Of a DNA stretch of 64,000 bases, positions 1-9,279 are shown piece after piece; position 1 is the first letter of the stretch; every line of letters starts with the position of its first letter. Origin of the DNA: Sporomusaceae bacterium UBA7701 (GTDB taxonomy: Bacteria > Bacillota > Negativicutes > Sporomusales > UBA7701); assembly GCA_002482545.1 (NCBI GenBank), contig DLGF01000025.1:62001-126000 (forward strand), written 5' to 3'. The notes beneath the pieces were generated by a model. The model made no database searches, had not been told where the DNA came from, and was given only the letters and a program-made list of their open reading frames with translations. The position numbers and the translations under genes are program-made.

Positions 1-273
1 TCGACAAAAAACTCCCATTTCCTGCCTGCCAAGCACAATAAGAATTTTACTCTGCTCCGCAAGAACCGGCTGGCCCCTTTTCAGCGGCCAGAGCCTGCAG
101 GCCCGACATTCCAAAGCTATTTACATAATTTGTCGAATCATCAACACTACGGCTGTTCAACCACTTCGTTGATTCATTTCATCGCACTCATTTTTTCAGG
201 ATACCTTTCGCGGGCGGTTTGCATAAAATACAACACGGATATCCATCCAAATCTATAAAAAGGAGATTAAAGC
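1..273. other. Intergenic left edge
   Basis: No coding region, RNA gene or clear repeat could be supported here. The stretch becomes AT-rich towards the small gene that starts at 274 and presumably carries its promoter, but I see no convincing -35/-10 pair. Confidence 0.4.
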
Positions 274-513
274 ATGGATCAACTTCCGTCCTCCCGATCT
301 TATATCGGCACCACGGTAACCATTTTGACCGCCTCGGGAGTAAGCTTCACCGGGCTGTTCCTGGGAATACGCCACCACGACGACGACTGCTTCCAAGGGG
401 GCCAGTTTGTTTTTCTCCGGCTAACCGTCGCGTCTCCCCCTTATGTTATAGGCGAAGTGATAGCCATCAACCTCGCCCAGATCGTCTCCATCGGCCCGAT
501 CTTTCTTCCCTAA
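274..513 (+). CDS. Small hypothetical protein, 79 aa
   Basis: I do not recognise this protein. It starts at ATG 274 after a good ribosome binding site (AAAGGAG, about 9 bases upstream) and ends just before a strong hairpin terminator, so it looks like a stand-alone transcription unit. The sequence is rich in beta-branched and glycine residues, with the pattern of a small beta-barrel (GTTVTILTASGVSFTGLFLG, then an HHDDD acidic patch). This is loosely like SH3 or Sm-like folds in small spore or stress proteins. That resemblance is an impression of hydrophobic spacing, not a family match. A longer reading frame at 219-656 overlaps it in another frame and has no ribosome binding site. Confidence 0.6.
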   Translation: MDQLPSSRSYIGTTVTILTASGVSFTGLFLGIRHHDDDCFQGGQFVFLRLTVASPPYVIGEVIAINLAQIVSIGPIFLP

Positions 514-548
514 GCGCTGTCGATCAGACCCCCATATCCGGCAGAACC

Positions 549-583
549 AACAAGCCTTCCGGCAAAAACCCGGAAGGCTTGTT
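549..583. terminator. Bidirectional hairpin terminator
   Basis: A 13-bp stem (ACAAGCCTTCCGG with its complement after a short A-rich loop) is followed by a T-rich stretch on the plus strand. It ends the small gene at 274 and may also stop minus-strand transcription leaving the gene that ends at 657. Confidence 0.75.
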
Positions 584-656
584 TATTGGAAACGGGGAGC
601 GGTATTCGAACGCGCCCCGCAACACGGGAGACGGCCGTTCCTCCAGGTGTTTTTAG

Positions 657-1817
657 CTAGATTACGGGGCCTTGCATGTAGATATCCATCGAATTTACAT
701 AGCCGGAGATTTCCGCCTTGGTCATGGTGCCTGAGGCGACGCGGGCCAGTTCTTCCAGGATGCGCCGCCCGGCGTCGGGGATGGTGTCGCCCCCGTCGAT
801 CACGGCGCTCAGGTTCATATCGATATGGTCGCTCATTTTTTCAGCCGCGGTACGGCTGCCGGTAATCTTGAGCACCGGCACGAACGGGAAGCCCTGCGGC
901 GCCCCCCGGCCGGTGGCGAATACGATGACGTTGCAGCCGGCGGCGGCCAGGCCGGTGAGGATTTCCGGCTCGCGGCCGGGCGAGTTCATGACCACCAGCC
1001 CCCGCACCGCAGGCCGCACGCCGTATTCGTAGACGGCCTGGATCGGGGCCGTGCCCGCCTTGGCGATGGCGCCGAGCGATTTTTCCTCGATGGTGGTGAG
1101 TCCGCCCTTGATGTTGCCGCCGGTCGGCTGCCCGCCGCGAATATCCTCCCCGACCGCCATGGCCCGCTTTTCCATGCGCGCCACCAGGCCCAGAATCCCC
1201 TGGGCCACGGTCTCGTTGGCGGCGTGCCGGGCCAGGATGTGTTCGGCGCCGATAAATTCGGTCACCTCACCGAGGACGGACACGCCGCCGGCCGCCACCA
1301 GCAGATCGGAAGCCACGCCGATGGCCGGGTTGGGCACCAGCCCCGAGGTGGTGTCCGAGCTGCCGCATTTCATACCCATGACCAGCTCGCTGATGGGAAA
1401 GGGTTCCCGCTGCTGCAGCGACGCCTCCCGGACCATTTCCTGGGCCAGCAAAATCCCTTGCGCCGTGGTCCGGGCCGCGCCGCCGATTTCCTGGACAACG
1501 ATATGCTCCACCCGCTTGCCGCTGGCCTTGATGCTTTCGATCACCCCGGCGAGGTCGGTGCTTTCGCAGCCCAGGCTGACGACGATCACCGAATGGAGGT
1601 TGGGGTTGCGGCCCAGGCCGATGAGCGCCTGATTGACAATGCCGATGTCGAGCGGCGTCTGACAGCAGCCCTGATGATGGGTAAAGCGGGCCGTTCCCTG
1701 GACTTGGCGGACAATAGCCTCGACCACTTCATTCACGCACACCACTGCCGACAAAACGCCCACATAGTTGCGGGTGCCTACCGTGCCGTCGGCGCGGCGA
1801 TAGCCCATAAATTCCAT
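657..1817 (-). CDS. UxaA-family dehydratase, large subunit
   Basis: This 386-residue protein matches the C-terminal catalytic part of the altronate/galactarate dehydratase and sulfolactate sulfo-lyase family (UxaA/GarD/SuyB). The N-terminus has the family GYRRADGTVGTRNYV signature, followed by HHQGCCQ and a GCES motif, then MKCGSSDTTSG. These Cys/His positions are expected to help hold the metal cofactor. The family eliminates water, or sulfite in SuyB, from 2-hydroxy acids. The start ATG 1817 follows an AAGGAGG site that overlaps the end of the small subunit at 1820-2119, which carries the matching SAF domain. Together they make a split enzyme. The neighbouring transporter, enolase-superfamily enzyme and GntR regulator point to catabolism of a sugar acid or hydroxy acid. 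The exact substrate cannot be read from sequence. Confidence 0.85.
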   Translation of the reverse strand: MEFMGYRRADGTVGTRNYVGVLSAVVCVNEVVEAIVRQVQGTARFTHHQGCCQTPLDIGIVNQALIGLGRNPNLHSVIVVSLGCESTDLAGVIESIKASGKRVEHIVVQEIGGAARTTAQGILLAQEMVREASLQQREPFPISELVMGMKCGSSDTTSGLVPNPAIGVASDLLVAAGGVSVLGEVTEFIGAEHILARHAANETVAQGILGLVARMEKRAMAVGEDIRGGQPTGGNIKGGLTTIEEKSLGAIAKAGTAPIQAVYEYGVRPAVRGLVVMNSPGREPEILTGLAAAGCNVIVFATGRGAPQGFPFVPVLKITGSRTAAEKMSDHIDMNLSAVIDGGDTIPDAGRRILEELARVASGTMTKAEISGYVNSMDIYMQGPVI

Positions 1818-1819
1818 TT

Positions 1820-2119
1820 TTACGCCTCCTTCCGCAGGTCTCCGCGGCCGCGCAGGCTCTCGATATTCTGCACGTGGGCGTGGCAGCCCGCTTCGATGTC
1901 CGCCGTCGCCCGGCCGATGACCTCGCCGTATTTCAGAATCTCCTCGCCGCGGCGGACGGGCCGGACGGTGAATTTATGCCCGTAAGGAATGGCCTCGTTC
2001 ACGGCGATGCGCCGCAGCTCGCGCTCCAGCCGGACCGCCGCCGCCTGGCCGGCCTGGAGATCCTGGACGGCTGTGGCGACATTGTCGGTGGGATGAAGTA
2101 GAATCGCATCAATGACCAT
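1820..2119 (-). CDS. UxaA-family dehydratase, small SAF subunit
   Basis: This 99-residue protein starts at ATG 2119, chosen because AGGAGG lies 8 bases upstream; a longer in-frame start at 2155 has no such site. The sequence (HPTDNVATAVQDL, then AIPYGHKF) matches the SAF-type N-terminal domain of altronate dehydratase and SuyA, usually fused to or paired with the large subunit encoded next at 657-1817. The domain is thought to help bind or gate substrate. The three-base gap to the large subunit implies translational coupling. It is named by family only; UxaA-type and sulfolactate-type small subunits are not easily told apart. Confidence 0.85.
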   Translation of the reverse strand: MVIDAILLHPTDNVATAVQDLQAGQAAAVRLERELRRIAVNEAIPYGHKFTVRPVRRGEEILKYGEVIGRATADIEAGCHAHVQNIESLRGRGDLRKEA

Positions 2120-2165
2120 AATTCCGCCTCCTGCCTTCTTCAGTTTGTTGTTCACGGCGTGGCGG

Positions 2166-3434
2166 TCAAGTTACGATGACCGCCACGCCGTCCGGGACAA
2201 CGGTGATTTTCGCCCGGGGCCCGACGATGTCCTCGGCGGCGGCCAGGGCCCCTTCCAAGGTGGCCGTTGCCCGGAAGCCCATGTCGGTTAGCATCCGGTG
2301 ATCGCATTGGTCGGTTACAAAAATCACCGAATGCCTCAGTTGAATACGAGCCATGATTTGCGTCGCCCACTGGTCGGGGATGGTGGCCTCGCGCGCGGTA
2401 GCCATGATTTTGTCCATCGCCGCCCGGGCCCCGCCGCGCAGCTAGTTGTACATATCCTCGCTGCCGTGCCCGTCGTCGCAGGCGCCGCACGCGATGATCA
2501 CCCCGCCGGGGCGGCAGGTGGCTTCCGCCGCCGACAGCGCCTTGACGTGCTGATAGACGTTCTGGTCGAGCGGGTAGCCGCCGTTCGAAGTGATCACGAT
2601 GTCCGCCGGCCTGGACCGGACTGCGGCAAGGTCGCTGACAAACCGGCACCCGGCCAGATGAGCGGTTTCCAGGTCGCCGGCAAAAGCCCGGATAATTTTT
2701 TTGTCGGCGTCGATGACAACGTTCAGGATAAAGGCCAGCTTGGCCGCTTTGGCGGCAAACAGCATATCGGTATGGAGGGGGTTGCCCTCCAGGATTCCCG
2801 CCCGGGCCTTGTCGTGGGCGATAAATTCGCTGCAATGGTTGGCCAGCACGGTCACGTCGCTGACGATGTCGGGCAGAACGCTTTTCCGTCCGCCGGAAAA
2901 ACCGGCGAACAGGTGCGGCTCGATGAAACCTTCGGCGACCAGCAGGTCGGCCTCCATCGCTAATTTATTGATGATCAGGCTCCCGCCGGAGGGCAGTGTG
3001 CCGGCGTTCAACAGCGAGTCTTTAGCCCAGCAGTTGTGCACGACGATCTTTTCGGTTCTGAACAGTTGCTCGCCGAATTTGGCTTTCAGTTCTTCCTCGG
3101 TGGTGGCGCGATGGAAGCCGGTCGCCACCAGAAAAGTGATATCCGCGTCCGGGCTGCCGCTGCGGATTTCGGCCAGCAGCAGCGGGGCCATGATCTGCGT
3201 CGGCACCGGCCGGGTATGGTCGCTGGTGATGATGACGATTTTTTTGCGGCCCCTGGCCAGGTCGCGCAGGCGCGGCGAGGCAACCGGATTCGCCAGCGCG
3301 GCGGCGACAAGCTCTTCCTCGCCGGCCGCAGGCTCGTACTGATGGGCGCGGGATTCCAAGATGCCCGCCAGTCTTTCGTCCGGTATCTCCGTTGTAATAT
3401 GGGTTCGTCCATAAGGAATGTTGATTACGGTCAT
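2166..3434 (-). pseudogene. LarA-family protein interrupted by in-frame TAG
   Basis: The reading frame encodes a lactate racemase (LarA)-like protein, but an in-frame TAG at 2442-2444 splits it into about 330 residues and a tail of about 92 residues in the same frame. The N-terminal part has the family pattern: SDHTRPVPT, ATGFHRATTEEEL, then HLFAGFSGGRKSVLPDI, with the His residues that in LarA contact the nickel-pincer cofactor. The tail (REATIPDQWATQIMARI, then ITVVPDGV) is the normal C-terminal domain. The residue lost is probably Trp (TGG to TAG), because relatives usually have an aromatic or Trp at this DGHG-x-x-x-Y-x-W position. Start ATG 3434 has a good GGGGAG site. Either a recent nonsense mutation, a sequencing error or suppression explains it. 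Confidence 0.75.
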
Positions 3435-3453
3435 TTCTTCTCTCCCCTCGCGG

Positions 3454-4737
3454 TCACCAGCGTCCGATATCCCTCAGGTTGCCGGCTTCGTCAAAGACCA
3501 TATCGGCCGGGCTCCCGACCACGGCTAGGCCCGGCTGCCGCTCCGCGTCCCGCAGCATGCTCTCCGAAACAAGAATCTCCTGGACATGCAGCGTATTGGC
3601 GATGCGGACGACGCGGACGACGGCCGGGTCGGTAGCGTTGCAGGTTTTGACCGCAGCCTGGATCGCCAGGCGGTCCGAGTCCATCAGCACCGGTATCCGG
3701 GCCGCTTGTAACGTGGTGGATGTCAAAACATTGGCATAGGTGAAGTCGAAATTGATCTTCGCGAACAGGCGCCGGGTGGCGATGTCGGCCATCCCCATCC
3801 CGGCGGCATTGCCGTGGCTGTTGGCCGTCACATCGAGCACCACCAGCTTGTTGGGCTGGGGTCCGACCGTCAGGCAGGCCGTCGAGGCCCGTCCGGTGAT
3901 ATGGGAGTCCATGCCGCTGCCGGAAAATTCTTTTCCCAGTTGGTCGACAATAAGCACATCGATGGGTTGCAGGAGCAGCCTGGGCATATGGGCCTTCGCT
4001 TCCAGCAGCAAGGCCTGTTCGGTTTCGATGATCGCCTCCGCCGGGACCGCCGTTATTTTCACGACCCGGTCATAGGCGTTCTCGATGGTGGCGACCCCGA
4101 ACAGCACCGGAGCCCGGCGCAATCCGATCCTGGCCATTTTCACGATAAAATCGGCCATGTGCTGAAAGCCGAGGGCATGGCAGGAATCCGCTCCCTTTTG
4201 TTTGCCCAGGCCGATGGTGATCATCTTCACCAGGCCGCTTTCGTTCGCGCCGCTAAAAGCGCTGTGCGCCTTGATCCGGTTGACGACGACGATGCCGTCC
4301 GCTTCCGCCGCCGCCTTATCCATCAGTACCGGCAAGCCGTTGTCCAGTTCGCCCAATTTCACCACGTCCATGGAGGAAACAACCGGACAGCCCGCACTCG
4401 CCTCCGTAATCCCCAGGCTCGCCAGGACTTGCCGCTGTCCCGCCGCGGTCGCGCCGCCGTGGCTGCCCATGGCCGGCACGATGAAAGGATGGGCCCCGCA
4501 GCGCTTAAGCTCCTCCACCACGACCCTGGCAATCAGCGGTATGCCGGCCATGCCGCGGCTGCCGACGCCAACGGCGATCCGCATGCCCTTGTTCACGCGG
4601 CCGGCGATGTCCGGCCGCTGTAATTCCGCCCGGAGCGCCGCGGCGATATCGCCGGCCTCCGCAGCAGGAAAGCTTTGCCGCACGCGGATCATCCGCGGCA
4701 GCTTAACGATGCGCAACAAATCTGCAATAATCGCCAT
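3454..4737 (-). CDS. LarA/DUF2088-type protein
   Basis: This 427-residue protein is related to the DUF2088/LarA superfamily but is not the same subfamily as its broken neighbour at 2166-3434. Visible landmarks are GVGSRGMAGI near residue 55, PAMGSHGGATAAGQ near 90, NRIKAHSAF near 155 and LGKQKGADSCHALG near 180. The histidines at these positions correspond to cofactor or catalytic positions in the superfamily. Other members act as nickel-pincer racemases or epimerases of 2-hydroxy acids. Its place between the transporter genes and the broken paralog suggests it interconverts stereoisomers of the imported acid. The function is inferred from family and operon only. Confidence 0.75.
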   Translation of the reverse strand: MAIIADLLRIVKLPRMIRVRQSFPAAEAGDIAAALRAELQRPDIAGRVNKGMRIAVGVGSRGMAGIPLIARVVVEELKRCGAHPFIVPAMGSHGGATAAGQRQVLASLGITEASAGCPVVSSMDVVKLGELDNGLPVLMDKAAAEADGIVVVNRIKAHSAFSGANESGLVKMITIGLGKQKGADSCHALGFQHMADFIVKMARIGLRRAPVLFGVATIENAYDRVVKITAVPAEAIIETEQALLLEAKAHMPRLLLQPIDVLIVDQLGKEFSGSGMDSHITGRASTACLTVGPQPNKLVVLDVTANSHGNAAGMGMADIATRRLFAKINFDFTYANVLTSTTLQAARIPVLMDSDRLAIQAAVKTCNATDPAVVRVVRIANTLHVQEILVSESMLRDAERQPGLAVVGSPADMVFDEAGNLRDIGRW

Positions 4738-4811
4738 TCAGCCATCTCTCCATCCTCTGACATCGATGCCGTAGGCCTGCCGCCCTCATCCGGACCGGCG
4801 CAAGCTTGGCG

Positions 4812-6314
4812 CTATTCCAGGTCGACGGCGAGCGTACCGCGCTTTTGCTTCCAGGAGCTATAGATGCTCGCCGCCAAGATCAGCGCAATGGCGATCATAA
4901 AACCGAGGCTGATCGGCCGCGTAAAAAAGATGCCCAGGCTGCCGTCCGCCATCAGCAGCGACTGCACAAAGGACGATTCGATCGGCTTGCCCAGCACGAA
5001 CGGGAGCAGGGTCGCCGCCATGGGAAAATCGAACTTCTTCATAAAGTAGCCGACAATGCCGAAGAACAGCATGACCCATACATCGAACATGCGGTTGTTT
5101 ACGCTGTACGAGCCCAGGATACAGAAAGTCAGCACGAGCGGGAAGAGAATCTCAAACGGTACCAGCGCTACTTTGCCCCAAAGCCTGGCCAGCGGCAGAT
5201 TCATGATCAGGAGCAGGACATTGCCGATATACAGGCTGGCGATGACCCCCCAGACAAATTCGGGATTTTCCACAAACAATTTGGGGCCGGGCGCTAAACC
5301 GTGCATCATGAAAGCGCCCAACAGTATGGCGATGGTGGGCGAGCTGGGAATCCCCAGCGTAAATAAGGGAATGTTGGCCGCACCGGCACAGGCGTTATTG
5401 GCCGTCTCCGGGCCGGCGACCCCCTCGATGGCTCCTTGGCCGAAGCGCGACGGGTCCTTGGCCATCTTTTTCTCGACCGAATAAGACATCAGCGAAGCAA
5501 TGACGGAGTTGGCTCCCGGCAGCAGTCCGATCAGAAAGCCGATGACGGTGCCGCGGCCAATCGCGCCCATGGTCGGCTTCCATTCGTTTTTCTCCGGCAG
5601 CAGTTTTTTCACTTCATGCGGCCGGCTCCTGGTCGCTTTTTCCGCCACGCCCAGCAGTATTTCGGAAATTCCGAACAGGCCCATGGCGACCGCCACCAAC
5701 TCAAGCCCGCTATTCAGCTCCATCACGCCGAAAGAATAGCGGATGCTGCCGGAGACGGGATCGTCGCCGATCATGGCCAGCAAAAAGCCGAACAGGGCGG
5801 CGATGATGCCCTTCAGTAAGGATTTGCCCATCAAGCCGATCAGCATGGTCATGCCCAGCAGCATCACCCCGAAGAATTCCGGCGGCCCGAAGCTCAAGGC
5901 GGCCTTGGACAAAACCGGGGCGATAAAGGTAAGGCCGACAATGGCCGCCGTCCCGCCGACAAAGGAACCGATCGCCGCGACGCCCAGCGCCGTGCCGGCC
6001 CGTCCCCGCTTGGCCATGGCGTAGCCGTCGATGCAGGTGATCACCGAAGCCGACTCGCCCGGGGTATTAATCAGCACGGAAGTAATGGTTCCGCCATACT
6101 GAGAACCGTAGTAAATGCCTGCCAGCATGATAATTGCCGAGGTGGCGTCCATCCCGAAGGTCACCGGCACGAGAATGGCCGTTCCGGCCACCGGACCCAG
6201 GCCGGGCATGACGCCCACGATCATCCCCATCGTTACCCCTACCAGACAGTACAATATGTTCAAGCCTGAAGTCGCAACAGAAAATCCCAACCATAAATTG
6301 CTGATTGCTTCCAC
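4812..6314 (-). CDS. Tripartite tricarboxylate transporter, TctA permease
   Basis: This 500-residue integral membrane protein matches the large TctA subunit of tripartite tricarboxylate transporters in both length and sequence. It has many hydrophobic helices, the early PGLGPVAGTAILVPVTFG loop and the YYGSQYGGTITSVLINTPGE signature near residues 65-90, and a later IPSSPTIAILLGAF motif. TctA forms the ion-driven translocation path in the cytoplasmic membrane and works with the TctB subunit at 6330-6788 and the TctC receptor at 6882-7889. The operon position suggests import of an organic acid processed by the flanking dehydratases. Confidence 0.93.
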   Translation of the reverse strand: MEAISNLWLGFSVATSGLNILYCLVGVTMGMIVGVMPGLGPVAGTAILVPVTFGMDATSAIIMLAGIYYGSQYGGTITSVLINTPGESASVITCIDGYAMAKRGRAGTALGVAAIGSFVGGTAAIVGLTFIAPVLSKAALSFGPPEFFGVMLLGMTMLIGLMGKSLLKGIIAALFGFLLAMIGDDPVSGSIRYSFGVMELNSGLELVAVAMGLFGISEILLGVAEKATRSRPHEVKKLLPEKNEWKPTMGAIGRGTVIGFLIGLLPGANSVIASLMSYSVEKKMAKDPSRFGQGAIEGVAGPETANNACAGAANIPLFTLGIPSSPTIAILLGAFMMHGLAPGPKLFVENPEFVWGVIASLYIGNVLLLIMNLPLARLWGKVALVPFEILFPLVLTFCILGSYSVNNRMFDVWVMLFFGIVGYFMKKFDFPMAATLLPFVLGKPIESSFVQSLLMADGSLGIFFTRPISLGFMIAIALILAASIYSSWKQKRGTLAVDLE

Positions 6315-6329
6315 CTATTAATCCTCCTT

Positions 6330-6788
6330 CTACCAGCCGAACATATTGACGGGAAGCGGGACAGACAAAAGGATGACAAAGACCCAGTATAAGAAAACCG
6401 ACGCGCCGATGGAAATGATGAGATTGCGGCGCCACCGGAAGTAGCCGCGGAACATCAAAAACAGCATCAGGGAATTGGCAATGATAAAGCCCACATGCTC
6501 GACGATAGCGGCGAATAAGATCATGTACAGGAAAAGGGAGCCGATATTTTTCAAGCCGGCCTTATCCGGCACCACCGCGCTGATATCGATTTTTTCCTTT
6601 TTCAGCGCATACCCCAGATAGATTACCGACGAAACAACCATCAGCAGGCTGAACCAAAAGGGCATAAAGCCCGGCCCGATGCCGCTCCCCAGCTTGCTCT
6701 TGTAGCTGTAGTCCAAGGACGTGCCAAAGAAGATCACGGAAAACACGAGAAAGAATGCCCCGGCCCACAGGGATGCGTTTCTATACAT
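6330..6788 (-). CDS. Tripartite tricarboxylate transporter, TctB subunit
   Basis: This protein of about 152 residues has four predicted membrane helices and lies between the permease and the receptor gene, which is the usual TctB position. I chose ATG 6788 because GAGGTG lies 6 bases upstream; an in-frame start at 6809 would overlap that site. The GSGIGPGFMPFW motif near residue 40 is typical of the family. TctB is the poorly conserved small membrane subunit required for uptake. Confidence 0.88.
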   Translation of the reverse strand: MYRNASLWAGAFFLVFSVIFFGTSLDYSYKSKLGSGIGPGFMPFWFSLLMVVSSVIYLGYALKKEKIDISAVVPDKAGLKNIGSLFLYMILFAAIVEHVGFIIANSLMLFLMFRGYFRWRRNLIISIGASVFLYWVFVILLSVPLPVNMFGW

Positions 6789-6818
6789 AGCCAACACCTC
6801 AAAATTCACGCGTTTCGG

Positions 6819-6853
6819 ATGGCAGGGGCCTTCAAAGGGTCGCCCCCTGCCAT
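6819..6853 (-). promoter_or_regulatory. Intercistronic stem-loop after receptor gene
   Basis: A 10-bp stem (ATGGCAGGGG paired with CCCCTGCCAT around a 15-base loop) sits between the receptor and TctB genes. Such hairpins often cause partial termination or protect the upstream mRNA, so that more receptor than permease is made. There is no strong T tract, so full termination is unlikely. Confidence 0.6.
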
Positions 6854-6881
6854 CCGCTTTGCCGGTCAGGCAGCGCGCAAT

Positions 6882-7889
6882 TTATTTATTGAGTACCGCG
6901 GGCACAAGCTCCTTATACATCTTGTTCATCTCGATGATTTCCTTTTTTATCTCCTCACCGGGCTTGTATTCGACTTCCAGGCCGGCGTCCTTGGCCATCT
7001 TCAGGAATTCCGGGTCCTGCATCAGCGCCTTATAAGCGTCATGAATCTTTTTCACCCGGTCCTCCGGGATGCCGGCCGGGCCGACAATGATCATCATGTG
7101 CGGGTGGGCGACCGGGACGCCGAGCTCGGTGGCGGTGGGAACGTCGGGAAGATCGGGGATGCGGGTCTTCTCGAGCGCGGCCAAAATGCGGATTTGGCCG
7201 GACTTCACTTCATTGACCACTTCCAAAGGCTGGACGACAATGTAGTCGAGATGGCCGCCGATGAGGGCGACTGCCGACGGACGCCCTCCGTCATAAGGGA
7301 CGAATTGGCTCTGGGTACCGGCTTGCCGGTTGAAATCCATGCCGACCAGATGCTGCAGACTCGCGGTGGGGCAGCCGGAAAACTTGAGCTTGTTGGGGTT
7401 GGCTTTGGCGTAATCGACCAGGTCCTGCAGGGTCTTGAACTGGGAATCGCCTTTGACGGCGAGGACCAGGCGCTGGCGGACCATCCCCATAATGTAAGTG
7501 TAATCTTCAATCTTATAAGGCACCTCTACAAGGTGGGGACGCAGCACAAAGCTGGCGTACGTGTTCATGCCGATGGTATAGCCGTCCGGTTTGGCCTTGG
7601 CGATTTCGGTCGTCCCGGGAACAGCGGCCCCGCCGGCCTTGTTGACGACAACCATGCTTTGTCCGAAATATTTCTCCATGAAGTTGGCGGCCAGGCGCTG
7701 CGACATGTCGACAGCCCCGCCCGGCGCCCAGGCAACGATGTTCTGCAGAGGCTTGGTGGGATATGCTTCCTTGGCCGGCGCGGCATCATTCTTCTGGGAG
7801 CAGCCCGTCAAAAGCGCCGTCGACATAAATACGAGGGACAACAGCATCGCAGCTAGTCTGATTGCTTTTCTTCCGTTCCCGCGTTTCAT
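6882..7889 (-). CDS. Tripartite tricarboxylate transporter substrate-binding lipoprotein (TctC)
   Basis: This 335-residue protein has a lipoprotein signal peptide: basic start, hydrophobic stretch and lipobox LLTGC near residue 30, so Cys30 is the likely lipidated residue. The mature part has the TctC pattern: YPTKPLQNIVAWAPGG at the start of the fold, then VVVNKAGGAAVPGTTEIAKA near residue 80, where the conserved acidic/asparagine loop contacts carboxylate ligands. It should sit outside the membrane, capture the substrate and deliver it to the permease encoded by the next two genes. The ligand is unknown; the family takes tricarboxylates, dicarboxylates, nicotinate and aromatic acids. Confidence 0.93.
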   Translation of the reverse strand: MKRGNGRKAIRLAAMLLSLVFMSTALLTGCSQKNDAAPAKEAYPTKPLQNIVAWAPGGAVDMSQRLAANFMEKYFGQSMVVVNKAGGAAVPGTTEIAKAKPDGYTIGMNTYASFVLRPHLVEVPYKIEDYTYIMGMVRQRLVLAVKGDSQFKTLQDLVDYAKANPNKLKFSGCPTASLQHLVGMDFNRQAGTQSQFVPYDGGRPSAVALIGGHLDYIVVQPLEVVNEVKSGQIRILAALEKTRIPDLPDVPTATELGVPVAHPHMMIIVGPAGIPEDRVKKIHDAYKALMQDPEFLKMAKDAGLEVEYKPGEEIKKEIIEMNKMYKELVPAVLNK

Positions 7890-8088
7890 TCAGTATCCTC
7901 CTCTGATTTTTGAGGGAAAGGCTTCCCTCATTTTTATACGGTAGCTTGTCTTTCCAGGAGTTCTTTAGAGACCTGCTTCCAGCCGGACGAAAACCGCTTG
8001 CCTGCCCGGTCTCCGGCGCTCAGCCGCCTGGTATTCGCGGCGAATGCCCTCCGGCCCGGGCGCCCTTTTTCCCCGGGAAAACACGGGT

Positions 8089-9279
8089 TTAGGCGACCGT
8101 CTCGACAATCGAAGCTTTGATCGTCTCGTCCGCAAGCTCCTGTCCCAGCCCGGGAAGATCAGGCACTTCGTAGATCCCGTTCTTGGGCAGGTAATTGTAC
8201 TTGCACGACTTGGTGTTCGCTTCCAGCAAAGCGTATCGATGCAATTCATGGATGATGAAGTTGGGAATGGCGGCCTCGATATGCAGCGCCGCCGCCGTGG
8301 AAATCGGCCCGCCGCAGACATGGATCTGCACCGTGACGTCGTAGACATGGGCCATATCGCAGATTTTCTTGGCTTCGGTCAACCCGCCGCAGGTGCAGAT
8401 ATCCGGCTGGATGACGTCGATCGATCCGTCCTCCAGGAACGGCCGGTAGCCCCACCGGGTGTAGATCCTCTCGCCGGCGGCGATGGGAATCCTCACATTG
8501 TCGGCCACTTTCTTCATTTGTTTGGGATTCAGCGGCATGACCGGCTCTTCATAATAATAGATTCCCAGCTCTTCGATCATTCTGCCGAACTGAATCGCCG
8601 CGGTGGTGTCGGTAAACGCATGCATTTCGACGATAATGTCGACATCGGGCCCGATCGCTTCCCGCATGGCCTTGAGCCGGTTGTAGCCCAGCCGCAGGGT
8701 CGCGTCGGAAAGCACGCCGTTCAAAATGCGCTGATTGTAATTGCCCTTGTCGTCCATGACGATCGCATCCACTTTCATTGCATCGAAGCCTTCAGCCACG
8801 GCAACGCGCGCGACCTCCGCATATTGTTCCGGCGTCACCAGCAGCGACTTGTCCTTGCCCTCGCCCCAGCCCAACTGGAGCTGGCTGGCGTAGGTCCGGA
8901 TCTTATCGCGCGTTTTCCCGCCCAGCAACTGGTAGATCGGCGTATTGAGCGCTTTCCCCTTGATATCCCAGAGAGCGATATCGATGCCGCTCATCCCGGC
9001 GGAAAACACCGTGCCGCCGCCTTGGCCCCAGAAGGTTTTCTTCTGCATCTTGTCCCAAATCGCTTCATTCTTCATAGGGTCCATGCCGATGATAAGCTGC
9101 GCCAGGTCCTTGGCCATTCCGAATCCCGCCGAAGCGCCGACGCCGTAGGCCAGGCCGACCTCGCCGAAGCCGGAAATTCCTTCGTCGGTGTTGATCCGGA
9201 CGACCACCGGCCGCCACTTGCTGGTGGCGGAGCTAAAGTCGTTCTTCACATCAATAATGTCTACACTAGTAATTTTCAA
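8089..9279 (-). CDS. Mandelate racemase/muconate lactonizing family dehydratase
   Basis: This 396-residue enolase-superfamily protein has an N-terminal capping domain (KWRPVVVRINTDEGISGFGE) and a barrel with the metal-binding acids expected of the family: VEMHAF, then YYEEPV, then AAGERIYTR. A KVDAI motif near residue 170 lies at the position of the catalytic KxD/KxK pair. HxCGGPIS near the end resembles the galactonate/sugar-acid dehydratase subgroup. It starts at TTG 9279 with GGGAG upstream. Members abstract a proton alpha to a carboxylate and dehydrate acid sugars. As first gene of the operon it probably performs the first or second step on the imported acid. The substrate is unassigned. 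Confidence 0.87.
   Translation of the reverse strand: MKITSVDIIDVKNDFSSATSKWRPVVVRINTDEGISGFGEVGLAYGVGASAGFGMAKDLAQLIIGMDPMKNEAIWDKMQKKTFWGQGGGTVFSAGMSGIDIALWDIKGKALNTPIYQLLGGKTRDKIRTYASQLQLGWGEGKDKSLLVTPEQYAEVARVAVAEGFDAMKVDAIVMDDKGNYNQRILNGVLSDATLRLGYNRLKAMREAIGPDVDIIVEMHAFTDTTAAIQFGRMIEELGIYYYEEPVMPLNPKQMKKVADNVRIPIAAGERIYTRWGYRPFLEDGSIDVIQPDICTCGGLTEAKKICDMAHVYDVTVQIHVCGGPISTAAALHIEAAIPNFIIHELHRYALLEANTKSCKYNYLPKNGIYEVPDLPGLGQELADETIKASIVETVA

Noticed and set aside
2166..2417. Separate small gene downstream of the LarA-type frame
   Set aside because: It is in the same frame as the upstream part and matches its missing C-terminal domain, so it is one interrupted gene.
2442..2444. Pyrrolysine readthrough at the TAG
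   Set aside because: LarA-type enzymes do not use pyrrolysine, and a Trp-to-stop change explains the codon; kept only as a remote option.
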